Below are positions 30,089-38,452 of a stretch of DNA of 64,000 bases, one piece after another. Source of the stretch: Clostridia bacterium (GTDB lineage Bacteria; Bacillota; Clostridia; Christensenellales; Aristaeellaceae); assembly GCA_017481825.1 (NCBI GenBank), contig JAFUOR010000008.1, positions 1 to 64,000 on the forward strand. The letters run 5' to 3'. The translations under genes were made by a program, and so were the position numbers. The notes beneath the pieces were generated by a model. It did no database searches, had not been told where the DNA came from, and saw nothing but the letters and a program-made list of their open reading frames with translations. Every line of letters starts with the position of its first letter. Within the stretch, counting starts at the first letter, position 1.

Positions 30089-31099
30089 TCACTTTGTCCA
30101 GGGGATATCCCGGGCAACGGTGATGCAGCGGTGCTCCGGTGAATAGGGCGCGGTCGCGTCCGCCTCGGTGGCGGGCCGGCAGCCGCAGTAGAAATGATAC
30201 AGCGCGCCGTCCGCATAGATCATGCCGGGCTTATGGGCGTGGATCTGATCCACGGACTTACGGGTGCCGATGGTCAGGATCGGGATGGGGAATTTGCGCC
30301 AGGTGACCAGATCGTCACTGACGGCCAGGCCCTCGCAGGCGGAGAGATTGCCCAGTCCGTAGTAGAACATGACCCACTGGTTTGCCCGGGTGTCTCGGAA
30401 CACCGCCGGATCGGAAGCAAAGACGCTGTCCCAGGCGCCGGGGGCGACGGGCAGCACGGGATTCCCCGGATGGCGCGTCCAGGTGCGGAGATCGGTGGAG
30501 GTGGCAAAGCCGGTCTGCTCCACCCAGCCCCGTTCGGTTTCGTCGGTTTTGGCGTTGTAGAACATGTAGAAGGTGCCCTCATGCTCCATCAGCCAGCCCT
30601 TGTACAGACCGCCGTGTTCCCAGGCGGCGCCGTCCTTCCAGGACAGCACCGGTTCGCCCAGGAAGTGCCAGTCCAGCAGGTTTTCATCCTCCGTCCAGGC
30701 CAGGCCGATTTCCGCTGCGCCGGCTTCATAGCCGGTGTTGGGATAGGAATGATACAGCAGCCAGTATTTGCCGAAGGCCTTCTTCAGCCTGCGCTGGCCG
30801 AAGAGGTCGTTCTCCATCAGCACGCTGGTGCCGGCCATGCCGACCTTGTCCCAGTCCATATTGCTGCCGCGGCGCAGGATGATGCCCAGCTTCTCCCAGT
30901 TCACCAGGTCATCGGAGACGGCCAGGCCGGTCTGATAGCCCGTGCCGTCAAAGCCGACGAAGAGCATGTAGTACCGTCCGTTGTGCCAGAAGGGGGTGGG
31001 GCAGTCCACCGCGTTGCGGTCGAAGCGGCCTTCGACGCCGGTGCCTGCAATGACGGGCTTGCCGTACTTATAGGGCGTCAGCAGATGCTCGATGTTCAT
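30089..31099 (-). CDS. Five-bladed beta-propeller glycosidase (GH43/GH130-like)
   Basis: A 336-residue protein with repeated propeller blades, each with an aromatic strand (FWHNGRYYMLFVG, FYMFYNAKT, WVMFYYGLG, LYHFYCGCR) preceded by a WxxH or SxDLxxW turn (SDDLVNWEK, STDLRTWTRH, SDDLVTWRK). An Asp in DCPTPFW and another in ASDPAVFRD occupy the positions of the catalytic and pKa-modulating residues in the clan. The exact family and substrate are not clear; arabinosidase or mannoside-phosphorylase-like activity are both possible. There is no signal peptide. Its start overlaps the stop of the upstream gene by one base. Confidence 0.75.
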   Translation of the reverse strand: MNIEHLLTPYKYGKPVIAGTGVEGRFDRNAVDCPTPFWHNGRYYMLFVGFDGTGYQTGLAVSDDLVNWEKLGIILRRGSNMDWDKVGMAGTSVLMENDLFGQRRLKKAFGKYWLLYHSYPNTGYEAGAAEIGLAWTEDENLLDWHFLGEPVLSWKDGAAWEHGGLYKGWLMEHEGTFYMFYNAKTDETERGWVEQTGFATSTDLRTWTRHPGNPVLPVAPGAWDSVFASDPAVFRDTRANQWVMFYYGLGNLSACEGLAVSDDLVTWRKFPIPILTIGTRKSVDQIHAHKPGMIYADGALYHFYCGCRPATEADATAPYSPEHRCITVARDIPWTK

Positions 31100-34000
31100 C
31101 AGCAGTCCTCCATCCATTCAATCGGCGAGAGAATGCCGCTGGGACGCGTCAGGTAGCAGTCCGTCCATTCGTCGCCGGTGGTGCGGTAGGCCTCGGGGCC
31201 GTACCACTTGTAGTTGGGGTTGGCGTTGTGCAGCGTGCCGAAGCCATTGTAGCGGCTGCCGTAGGCGGTGACCTCAAGGTGATGGACGCCCTGCTTCATC
31301 GCGGGCAGCGGCAGGCGGTAGGGGGACCAGCCGATATGGCCCAGCTCCTCACCGTCCAGCCTGACGGAGGCCACCGGCGCTGCCATATGGGGGATGTGGA
31401 GATAGGTCCGGGGCCGGTCGGCCTCGCAGGTCAGATCAAAATGATAGGTGACGTTGCCCGTATAGAAGGGGAGGCCCTGACGGGTCAGATCGTCCAGCAC
31501 GATACGGCGGGGCGCATCGGTCAGCAGGAGCTGCTGTCCGGCAACCTCCACGCCGAAGTCGCCCAGAACATAGAGGCATTCCAGATTGGTGCGGCGGGTC
31601 AGAGGAACATCCAGGGTCAGGATGTTCTCGCCGGGCTGCACCGGCGGCAGAGTCAGCGTCCGGATGGCCTCGTCCACATAATAACCCACGGGGGTGGTAT
31701 CCACCTTCGTGCCGTTGAGGCGGATGACGGCGTTCTCCGGCTGCTCCACTGCCAGCAGCAGCCCCTTGAATTCCTGATCGGCCTGGAAGCGGCAGCGCAG
31801 ATGCGCCGTATGTGCCGCAGGCTCCTCAGGGGTCATCCAGGGCTGCACCTGGTCGCCGTTGCGGATGGGCAGGCCGGCCTTGACGCGCATCGCGTTGTCT
31901 GCGCGCAGCACATCGTCTGCGAGCTGCCAGGGCTCGTCATCCAGCGCGTATTCAAAGCGATCCAGCAGCAGCGCGTTGGACTCATCCAGCTCAAAGGAGG
32001 CGGGTTCTGCCAGCTTCATGAAGGTGCGGGGCCTGGCGGGCATGGGAGCGGGCTTGCAGCAGGCGCCGGGCGTGAGCCGCAGCAGCAGGCTGTCCTGCGC
32101 CTCGCAGGGCCAGAGGAATGTCGTCCAGCCCTGTTCCTGCGTGCCGCCCAGGGGCTCGATGGAGCCGTCCAGGGCATTCAGGCGCTCCAGCTGCCACAGG
32201 CCCCGAAGCTTGACGCGGTACACGCGGGGGCGGGAAGGGATCTCATCCCGCACATGGCAGATGAAGATCGTTTTGGCCTCGCCGTCCTGGCGGAGCTGGT
32301 AGAACAGATTGTCCGCCAGCCGGCCGGTCTGATGATTACGGATTTCCAGATCCCGCTGATCCTGCAGGGCGGTGAGCAGGTCGTAGCGCTCCATCGGCAG
32401 CCGGAGGGAAGCTTCTGCCAGGCGCGCGGGCTCGCCAGAGGGCATGCCGTCCATCAGCACGGGCGCATCGCCCAGGAAGATCAGCTTGCCGCCGGCTTGA
32501 CGGAAGGCTTCCAGGCGCTGAAGGGTGCTCTCCCGCAGGGTGATCATCGGCGGGACGATCACTGCGTCGTAGGCGCACTGGCCCACCCGGAGGGGACAGC
32601 TGCCGGCTTCGCACAGCCCGGGCAGCATGGATTCGGACAGATAATCGAAGTCAATGCCGCCGTAGAGCAGCCACTGGGCCAGCATCTCGAACTGCTCATC
32701 CAGCTGTTCGCGGCGCATCTGCGTCTGGTCGTTGGGGCCGAAGCAGAGCCAGAAGGATTCAATGGGGTGCACCACAGCGACCCGGGTGACGGGCTTGCCC
32801 CGCGTCAGAACCGTGTTCAGGCGGGAGAAATAGTCCTCCAGCCAGGAATACTGCTCCCACCAGGGGGATTGCCAGCCGATGGCTGCGGGCCAGTCGCGCT
32901 TGGCCTCGCCGCCCATGGACATGTAGGCCAGGTGATGCACGCGGGTGGTGACGCCCAGCGCAGCCAGCCAGTCGCCCTGCAGCTTGTGGTCGCGGAAGGA
33001 CACGTCCCATTCCAGCACGCCGTACAGCTCGCAGACCAGACCCTCCCGGCCCATCTGCCTGCGGACGCTTTCGGCCTGCTTGGCGGTGGTCAGCTCCAGC
33101 TGGCTGCAGAGGATGTCGATGCCCGGCAGCTGCTGGGCCCGGTAGTGGCGCATGGTTTCTCCCAGCGCCAGCGTCTGGGAGAACAGGGTGCGCTCGGACA
33201 GGAAATGGCCGGTATAGGCAAGGTTGTGCTTTTCGCACCAGGTGCCGATGCGGTCGCCGTAGGCTGCGGCGAAGCGCTCCGTCACATGCTCATGATAATG
33301 GTAGCGATGGATGCTGTAGCCCTGGGGCAGCTCCCAGATCAGCTCCGGCAGGATGTCCAGCAGGCTCACGCCGTAGGCCGCGCGGAAACTGTCATCCATG
33401 TCGTCTGTATAGGCAAGGGTGGCATTCGTACCACCGGCTGCATTGGGAAGGGTGTGCTTGCCCTTCATATGGGGCTCGTCGGTGAAGATGGCGGGAACGG
33501 ACTGGCCGATATGCTCGCCCAGCGCAGCGGCGTATCTGGCGTGGGTGACCTCCAGGAAGCGGTCCACCGCCTCGGGGTTGAACACATCCAGATAGGTCGC
33601 GCCGTTGAACCAGGGGCTTTCCGCCATCAGCTCCACATAGGCGTGCCACTGGCCGCCGCTCTCCCTGCGCGCATAGCGGGCAAGGCGCCCGTCCTCCAGG
33701 TCGATGTCATAGCTGCACAGGTAGTAGCCGGCGGGCTTGAGCCCCTGCTCCACCTGCGCGCAGAACTCCGCATGGCTGCGGCAGAAGTGATCCCTGCGGC
33801 TCTGTGTCAGCACGATGTAGCGCGCACGGTAGCGCACGTCGCGGGTGACGATGCCGCCCGCAGGGCCGGAGGGGAAGCGCTCCTCATCGTAGAGCCAGCA
33901 GCTCATATTGTTCAGCCGGAGGGTTTCCTCGGCGCAGTTGACCAGATCCATGTAAGCCTCGGAGAGGTACTCCGTGTCCAGGCCGGTGCGGGGGTGGATC

Positions 34001-34164
34001 ATCGCGCCGCCCATGCCCATCCTGTGGAAGCAGCCGATCTGGGAGACGATCTGCTCCCAGGTCACGGCGCAATTCCACGACCAGAAGGGGACGCCGCGGT
34101 AGACCGTGGGCGGGTTGGTGAATACGCTTGAATCAAAGGGCTTTTTGTTCAGCGGATACAGCAT
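31099..34164 (-). CDS. GH106-like alpha-L-rhamnosidase family protein
   Basis: A 1021-residue intracellular protein, the first gene of the minus-strand operon. The N-terminal barrel has the family block PFWSWNCAVTWEQI, then GGAMIHPRTGLDTEYL and CWLYDEERFPSGPAGG. A glutamine amidotransferase-like middle domain (VIVPPMITLRESTL) and a C-terminal sugar-binding beta-sandwich follow. This layout fits GH106 rhamnosidases and close uncharacterised relatives acting on pectin side chains. GGAGGAATCGG precedes the ATG. No signal peptide is visible, so it should act on imported oligosaccharides. Linkage specificity cannot be read from sequence. Confidence 0.75.
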   Translation of the reverse strand: MLYPLNKKPFDSSVFTNPPTVYRGVPFWSWNCAVTWEQIVSQIGCFHRMGMGGAMIHPRTGLDTEYLSEAYMDLVNCAEETLRLNNMSCWLYDEERFPSGPAGGIVTRDVRYRARYIVLTQSRRDHFCRSHAEFCAQVEQGLKPAGYYLCSYDIDLEDGRLARYARRESGGQWHAYVELMAESPWFNGATYLDVFNPEAVDRFLEVTHARYAAALGEHIGQSVPAIFTDEPHMKGKHTLPNAAGGTNATLAYTDDMDDSFRAAYGVSLLDILPELIWELPQGYSIHRYHYHEHVTERFAAAYGDRIGTWCEKHNLAYTGHFLSERTLFSQTLALGETMRHYRAQQLPGIDILCSQLELTTAKQAESVRRQMGREGLVCELYGVLEWDVSFRDHKLQGDWLAALGVTTRVHHLAYMSMGGEAKRDWPAAIGWQSPWWEQYSWLEDYFSRLNTVLTRGKPVTRVAVVHPIESFWLCFGPNDQTQMRREQLDEQFEMLAQWLLYGGIDFDYLSESMLPGLCEAGSCPLRVGQCAYDAVIVPPMITLRESTLQRLEAFRQAGGKLIFLGDAPVLMDGMPSGEPARLAEASLRLPMERYDLLTALQDQRDLEIRNHQTGRLADNLFYQLRQDGEAKTIFICHVRDEIPSRPRVYRVKLRGLWQLERLNALDGSIEPLGGTQEQGWTTFLWPCEAQDSLLLRLTPGACCKPAPMPARPRTFMKLAEPASFELDESNALLLDRFEYALDDEPWQLADDVLRADNAMRVKAGLPIRNGDQVQPWMTPEEPAAHTAHLRCRFQADQEFKGLLLAVEQPENAVIRLNGTKVDTTPVGYYVDEAIRTLTLPPVQPGENILTLDVPLTRRTNLECLYVLGDFGVEVAGQQLLLTDAPRRIVLDDLTRQGLPFYTGNVTYHFDLTCEADRPRTYLHIPHMAAPVASVRLDGEELGHIGWSPYRLPLPAMKQGVHHLEVTAYGSRYNGFGTLHNANPNYKWYGPEAYRTTGDEWTDCYLTRPSGILSPIEWMEDC

Positions 34165-34418
34165 GACCGATTCCTCCGTTGCTGGTATTTATTAAGGGAA
34201 GAAGTGAAAAAATCAGTAAAACGAATGCTCAGCTGACCTGATAATAATAGAATACCATATAAACGCTGTTTTTGCAATCACAAAATCACTTGTTTGCTTA
34301 CGAAAATTCTGTTTAGTTTAGTAAATTTTCATCTAAATTTAGAAGAAAATTTTCCGTAATTGAGTGAACGGGTAAAAATTTTGCCAGATTATCTATGTTA
34401 CAGATGGAACTTTTGTGC

Positions 34419-34424
34419 TATAAT
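34419..34424 (+). promoter_or_regulatory. -10 element of the ABC transporter operon
   Basis: TATAAT with an extended TGC at 34416-34418. The -35 17 bases upstream (TGTTAC) is weak, so activity may rely on the extended -10 or on activation. Confidence 0.65.
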
Positions 34425-34448
34425 GGCATTGAAACACAGAACACGAGT

Positions 34449-34462
34449 AGAAAACGTTTAGC
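34449..34462 (+). promoter_or_regulatory. LacI-type operator candidate
   Basis: AGAAAACGTTTAGC is centred on CpG with AAACGTTT as a perfect eight-base palindrome, the usual form of LacI/GalR operators. It begins 25 bases after the -10, where binding would block elongation. Confidence 0.45.
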
Positions 34463-34499
34463 ATTCGTCAAGCTGTCTGCACAAGAAAGGATGAAAAGT

Positions 34500-35444
34500 A
34501 TGAGCAAGACTGTTCCCTATCGCAGGTCGAGGTTCCAGAAGTTCCTCCGGCTTCTGTGGCGGCAGCGCGCACTGATTCTGCTTTGTGTCATCCCGGTGGC
34601 ACTGGTGATTCTGTTCCAGTACGTGCCGATGTACGGCGTCCTGATCGCCTTCAAGAAGTTCAAGGCGAGCAAGGGCGTGTGGGGAAGCCCCTGGCTGGAC
34701 CCCTGGTACAAGAACTACCTTGAGTTCTTCAACAACGTCAACTGCAGCAAGATCATTACCCAGACGCTGAAGGTCGGCGTCTTCTCACTGATCTTTACCT
34801 ACCCGATGCCCATCATCCTCGCGCTGATGCTCAACGAGGTGAAGAACAAGGCCTTCAAGCGCACGGTGCAGAGCATTTCCTACCTGCCCCACTTCATTTC
34901 CGTGGTGGTTATCTGCTCCATGCTGAACACCTTCGGTTCGCTGGACGGTCTGTTCAACAACATCCGCGAATTCTTCGGCATGACGCGCGTCAACATGAAC
35001 GCAGGCTCAAGCTACTTCATGCCCATGTATATCGGTTCAGCCATCTGGCAGGGCATGGGCTGGGGCTCGATCATCTACCTGTCAGCCCTGGCCAATGTGG
35101 ATACCTCCCTGTATGACGTGGCCAACATCGACGGTGCGAACCGCTTCCAGAAGATCCAGCACGTGGCGCTGCCGGCCATCCTGCCCACCACCACAGTGGT
35201 GCTGATCCTCAACGCCGGCAACATCCTCACCCAGGACTACACCAAGATCCTGCTGATGATGAACGCCACCAACAAGACTGACCTGAACGTCATCAGTACC
35301 TATGTGTACGAGATGGGCATCCAGCAGGGCCGCTTCAACTACGCCACGGCCGTCAACCTGCTGGTTTCCGTGATCAGTCTGATTCTGGTCGTCGGTACCA
35401 ACACCATCGTCCGTAAGATCGATCCCGAACAGGGTCTGTGGTAA
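34500..35444 (+). CDS. CUT1-type sugar ABC importer permease (LplB-like)
   Basis: A 314-residue permease with six helices, homologous to LplB/YteP proteins that import oligosaccharides. The EAA-like loop contacting the ATPase reads YDVANIDGANRFQKIQHVALP. A long basic N-terminus precedes helix 1 (LILLCVIPVALVILFQYVPMYG). Start 34500 has AAAGG nine bases upstream; earlier in-frame ATGs lie in the leader. It is followed after 12 bases by its partner permease. No ATPase gene is in the window, so a shared MsmK-type ATPase elsewhere is expected. Confidence 0.92.
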   Translation: MSKTVPYRRSRFQKFLRLLWRQRALILLCVIPVALVILFQYVPMYGVLIAFKKFKASKGVWGSPWLDPWYKNYLEFFNNVNCSKIITQTLKVGVFSLIFTYPMPIILALMLNEVKNKAFKRTVQSISYLPHFISVVVICSMLNTFGSLDGLFNNIREFFGMTRVNMNAGSSYFMPMYIGSAIWQGMGWGSIIYLSALANVDTSLYDVANIDGANRFQKIQHVALPAILPTTTVVLILNAGNILTQDYTKILLMMNATNKTDLNVISTYVYEMGIQQGRFNYATAVNLLVSVISLILVVGTNTIVRKIDPEQGLW

Positions 35445-35456
35445 GGGGGTGTCAAA

Positions 35457-36374
35457 ATGAGTCAGCACGTTCTGTCCAATAACAAGCGCAAGAACAAAAT
35501 CCGGATCGGCAACATCACTTTTGACGTCATCCTGATCGCTCTGCTGCTGCTCTTCTGCGTGATCATTCTGTACCCCTTCCTGAACGTTGTGGCCATCTCC
35601 CTGAGCTCCAGCGGCGCCATCACCCGCGGCGATGTGAGCCTGCTCCCTGTGGAGCCGACGTTCAAGGGCTATGAAATCGTCTTTGGCCAGGAAACCATCT
35701 ACACCTCCTACGCCTGGACGCTGTGGTACGCAGTCCTCAACACTGTGCTGAGCGTTTCGCTCACTGCCTGCCTGGGCTACTCCCTGTCCGTGCCCGGCTT
35801 TGTGCTGAACAAGCCCCTGAGCGTGATGCTGCTGGTGACCATGTTCTTCAGCGGCGGCACGGTTCCGGCTTACCTGAACATCAAGAACCTCGGCCTGATG
35901 GATACCACCTGGGCGCTGGTGCTGCCCGGCTGCGTCTCCGCATGGAACGTGTTCATGTACCGCTCCTTCTTCAAGGGCATCTCCCACGAGATCCGTGAGG
36001 CGGCCCTGATCGACGGCGCGGGCGAGATGCGCATCCTGATCAGCATCATCCTGCCCCTGTCCAAGGCGCTGATCGCGACCTTCTCCCTGTTTGCAGTGGT
36101 CGGCATGTGGAACAGCTACTTCTCCGCCCTGCTGTACATCAAGGATCAGGCTCGCATGCCCATCCAGATGATCCTGCGCTCCATCATCTTCAGCAACAGC
36201 CTGACTGCTTCCTTCGGCGGCGATACGGCCAACATGATCACCGACGGCAGCCTCAACCCGCTGAACGTGCAGTACGCCTGTCTGATGGCCACCATCGCTC
36301 CCCTGCTGCTGATTTATCCCTTCATCCAGAAGTATTTCGAGCAGGGCATGCAGGTTGGCGCCGTCAAGGGGTAA
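35457..36374 (+). CDS. CUT1-type sugar ABC importer permease (YtcP-like)
   Basis: A 305-residue six-helix permease of the YtcP type, partner of the preceding LplB-like subunit. The ATPase-contact loop is REAALIDGAGEMRILISIILP. The typical C-terminus FIQKYFEQGMQVGAVKG is complete. GGGGGTGTC lies upstream of the ATG. Immediately after the stop comes the intergenic repeat element shared with the prfB downstream region, which separates it from the solute-binding protein gene. Confidence 0.93.
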   Translation: MSQHVLSNNKRKNKIRIGNITFDVILIALLLLFCVIILYPFLNVVAISLSSSGAITRGDVSLLPVEPTFKGYEIVFGQETIYTSYAWTLWYAVLNTVLSVSLTACLGYSLSVPGFVLNKPLSVMLLVTMFFSGGTVPAYLNIKNLGLMDTTWALVLPGCVSAWNVFMYRSFFKGISHEIREAALIDGAGEMRILISIILPLSKALIATFSLFAVVGMWNSYFSALLYIKDQARMPIQMILRSIIFSNSLTASFGGDTANMITDGSLNPLNVQYACLMATIAPLLLIYPFIQKYFEQGMQVGAVKG

Positions 36375-36540
36375 GCCGGGGAGCCCCCGGCGGGGCAACT
36401 CGCGTCGGAGTTGACGTTTACCCTGTACGACCTGTTGCGTGTTGATCCCATGAAGCCTCAGCCGACACACCGCGCTCGCAATCGCGCGGGCGGCCGGGCA
36501 GCCGCGTCCCACGGTTAAAACGGGACAATGCAATCTTGGA
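36375..36540 (+). repeat. Intergenic repeat element, copy 2
   Basis: It begins at the first base after the permease stop with GCCGGGGAGCCCCCGGC and continues CGGGGCAACTCGCG, matching the start of the element at 18937. A second stem AACTCGCGTCGGAGTT follows. The rest is GC-rich (CGCGCTCGCAATCGCGCGGG is another stem). It may act as a transcription or mRNA-processing barrier ahead of the solute-binding protein gene. Confidence 0.6.
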
Positions 36541-36591
36541 TTTGTGACGGAGGCATCCGTCATGATCATAAATTTAATAGGAGGTACTCCC

Positions 36592-38262
36592 ATGAAGAAG
36601 ATCCTGTCTCTTGTGCTGGCTCTGGTCATGATGCTGGGCGTCGTTGCGTCTGCCGAAGGCACCATGAATAAGGAAGGCCTGAACTTCCCCGAGCTGCCCA
36701 ACAACACCCTGACCCTGACCGTTTCTACCGCCAACTTCGGCTCTGATGCTCTGAACACCAAGATGCAGAAGCTGTGGCAGGAAAAGATGGAAGAATACCT
36801 GGGCTGCAAGCTGGACATCACCTGGCAGACCATGCCCTGGAATGACTTCCGCGCCAACGAGTCCGTGATGCTGGAAGCCGGCGATATTGCGGACATCAAC
36901 ACCTACTCTCAGGGCACCCTGGTCAACGAGTACGGCGCTGACGGCGACGTGCTGGACATCAACAAGTACGCTGACTACCTGGTCTACTACCCCGAGTTCG
37001 TTGCTGGCACTCTGGGCGGCCAGGAGGGCATCAACAACCCTGACGGTTCCTCCTACGTGTTCTGGGACGGCTATGAGAACGACCTGAACCTGGCCGGCGC
37101 TCAGTCCTTCGCTGCTTACGGCTACCGCTTCGACGTGCTGAAGGAGCATGGCCTGCAGCCCGCTACCACCTGGGGCGAGTTCGTTGACCTGTGCGCCAAG
37201 CTGAAGGCCCTGATCGACGAGGGCAAGGTTGACGCCAAGTACGTCATGTCCAATGGCGCGAGCTGGATGAACTTCTACCGCGGCTTCGTGGGCACCTTCC
37301 ACACCTGGGATACCACCTACTGGAACGGCGAGAAGTGGGCTTACGGTCCCATCGAAGACAACTTCCGCACCATGCTGATCGAGCTGAACAAGCTCTACGC
37401 TGCTGGTTACATCGATCCTGAGTACGCTACCGACGCTTCCTGCGACGCCAAGTGCTCCAACGGCAACCTGCTGATCGTGCCCACCAACTGGGCTGGCTCC
37501 GTTGCTACCTGGAACACCGCCGCTGCCAAGGAAGGCATGGAGTGGGGCCTGGCTTACCTGCCCGCTCACGAGACCTTCGGCACTGCCTGGAAGTGGGGCT
37601 CTAAGCTGACCGGCAAGAACCTGGGCACCACCCGCACCATGGGCATCATCATCGACGCTGACGTTGAGTATCCCGAGTGGGTCGTCCGCATGATCGACTA
37701 CCAGTACTCCGAGGACATCTACAAGATGCTGAACTGGGGCGTTGAAGGCGAAGACTTCATCACCAAGGAAGACGGCACCCGCACCTACGTTGATTCTCTG
37801 ATCAAGAACGACAACCCCGGCCAGGCTCTGGCTGACCTGGGCATCATGGCCTCCGGCGGCGCCCGTACCGGCATCCCCTTCGTTCCCCAGATCTTCTCCA
37901 CCATCCTGTCCTACTCCGCTGAGGAGCCCTGGTGGTCCGCTGAGCAGGGCTACTACATGGGCAAGTACTGGATCGACACCGCTGTCAACGGCGGCCCCGA
38001 ATCCGTCTCTCCCTATGACCGCGCTCCCATCGTGAACCTGACCGAGGAAGAGTCCACCTTCAAGTCCACCCTGTCCTCCGCTTGCGAATCCTACGCCAAG
38101 GTTGAAGCCAACAAGTTCATCACCGGCGAGCTGGATCCCAACAACGACGAGCAGTGGGCCGCTTATGTGGCTGGCGTGAAGAGCCAGGTTTACGGCTTCG
38201 ACGAGTTCTTCGAGACCATGAACGAGAAGACCGATCTGGAGTCCCTGAAGGATTACAACTAA
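36592..38262 (+). CDS. Extracellular solute-binding protein of the sugar ABC importer (no lipobox)
   Basis: A 556-residue large LplA/YtcQ-type binding protein that should deliver oligosaccharides to the two permeases upstream. The signal peptide is MKKILSLVLALVMMLGVVAS-AEG. There is no cysteine at the cleavage region, so it looks like a type I rather than a lipoprotein signal. AGGAGG precedes the start. Codon use differs from neighbours, with many GCT, GTT and TCC codons, as expected for a very highly expressed gene. It is framed by stems upstream (repeat element) and downstream (38278-38305). Confidence 0.92.
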   Translation: MKKILSLVLALVMMLGVVASAEGTMNKEGLNFPELPNNTLTLTVSTANFGSDALNTKMQKLWQEKMEEYLGCKLDITWQTMPWNDFRANESVMLEAGDIADINTYSQGTLVNEYGADGDVLDINKYADYLVYYPEFVAGTLGGQEGINNPDGSSYVFWDGYENDLNLAGAQSFAAYGYRFDVLKEHGLQPATTWGEFVDLCAKLKALIDEGKVDAKYVMSNGASWMNFYRGFVGTFHTWDTTYWNGEKWAYGPIEDNFRTMLIELNKLYAAGYIDPEYATDASCDAKCSNGNLLIVPTNWAGSVATWNTAAAKEGMEWGLAYLPAHETFGTAWKWGSKLTGKNLGTTRTMGIIIDADVEYPEWVVRMIDYQYSEDIYKMLNWGVEGEDFITKEDGTRTYVDSLIKNDNPGQALADLGIMASGGARTGIPFVPQIFSTILSYSAEEPWWSAEQGYYMGKYWIDTAVNGGPESVSPYDRAPIVNLTEEESTFKSTLSSACESYAKVEANKFITGELDPNNDEQWAAYVAGVKSQVYGFDEFFETMNEKTDLESLKDYN

Positions 38263-38277
38263 TCTATGTTTGTCCTT

Positions 38278-38384
38278 GCGGTTCGGGAGGCTCCTCCCGA
38301 ACCGCATTTCCAAATCACGGCATGGGTACAGCCTCCGGGCTGTGCTCATCCTCAGCAGCTGCTGCAGGGCGGCTGCTGAGGATG
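38278..38384 (+). terminator. Two stem-loops after the solute-binding protein gene
   Basis: Stem 1: GCGGTTCGGGAG with CTCCCGAACCGC (38278-38305), tail ATTTCC. Stem 2: CATCCTCAGCAGC (38347-38359) with GCTGCTGAGGATG (38372-38384). The weak U-tails suggest partial termination or 3'-end protection rather than a full stop, leaving read-through into the hydrolase operon. Confidence 0.65.
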
Positions 38385-38452
38385 GGTTCACATGATTCGT
38401 TATCATAGGGCGTGTCAGCCGGGCTGCACGCCTGTTCATGGAGGAAATACAG

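Larger units (their letters stand above)
34165..34499. promoter_or_regulatory. AT-rich divergent control region of the glycan locus
   Basis: This 335-base region separates the minus-strand hydrolase operon from the plus-strand transporter. Minus-strand TTGCAA-N17-TATTCT (about 34252-34280) can drive the hydrolase operon. A 60-base AT-rich imperfect palindrome at 34298-34358 (TTACGAAAATT ... AATTTTCCGTAA) lies between the promoters and may be an operator or bent DNA. The plus-strand promoter and an operator-like site follow. Confidence 0.6.

Noticed and set aside
31228..34131. A 967-residue plus-strand open frame opposite the GH106-like gene
   Set aside because: Pure antisense shadow; low-complexity His/Gln/Leu content, no ribosome site.
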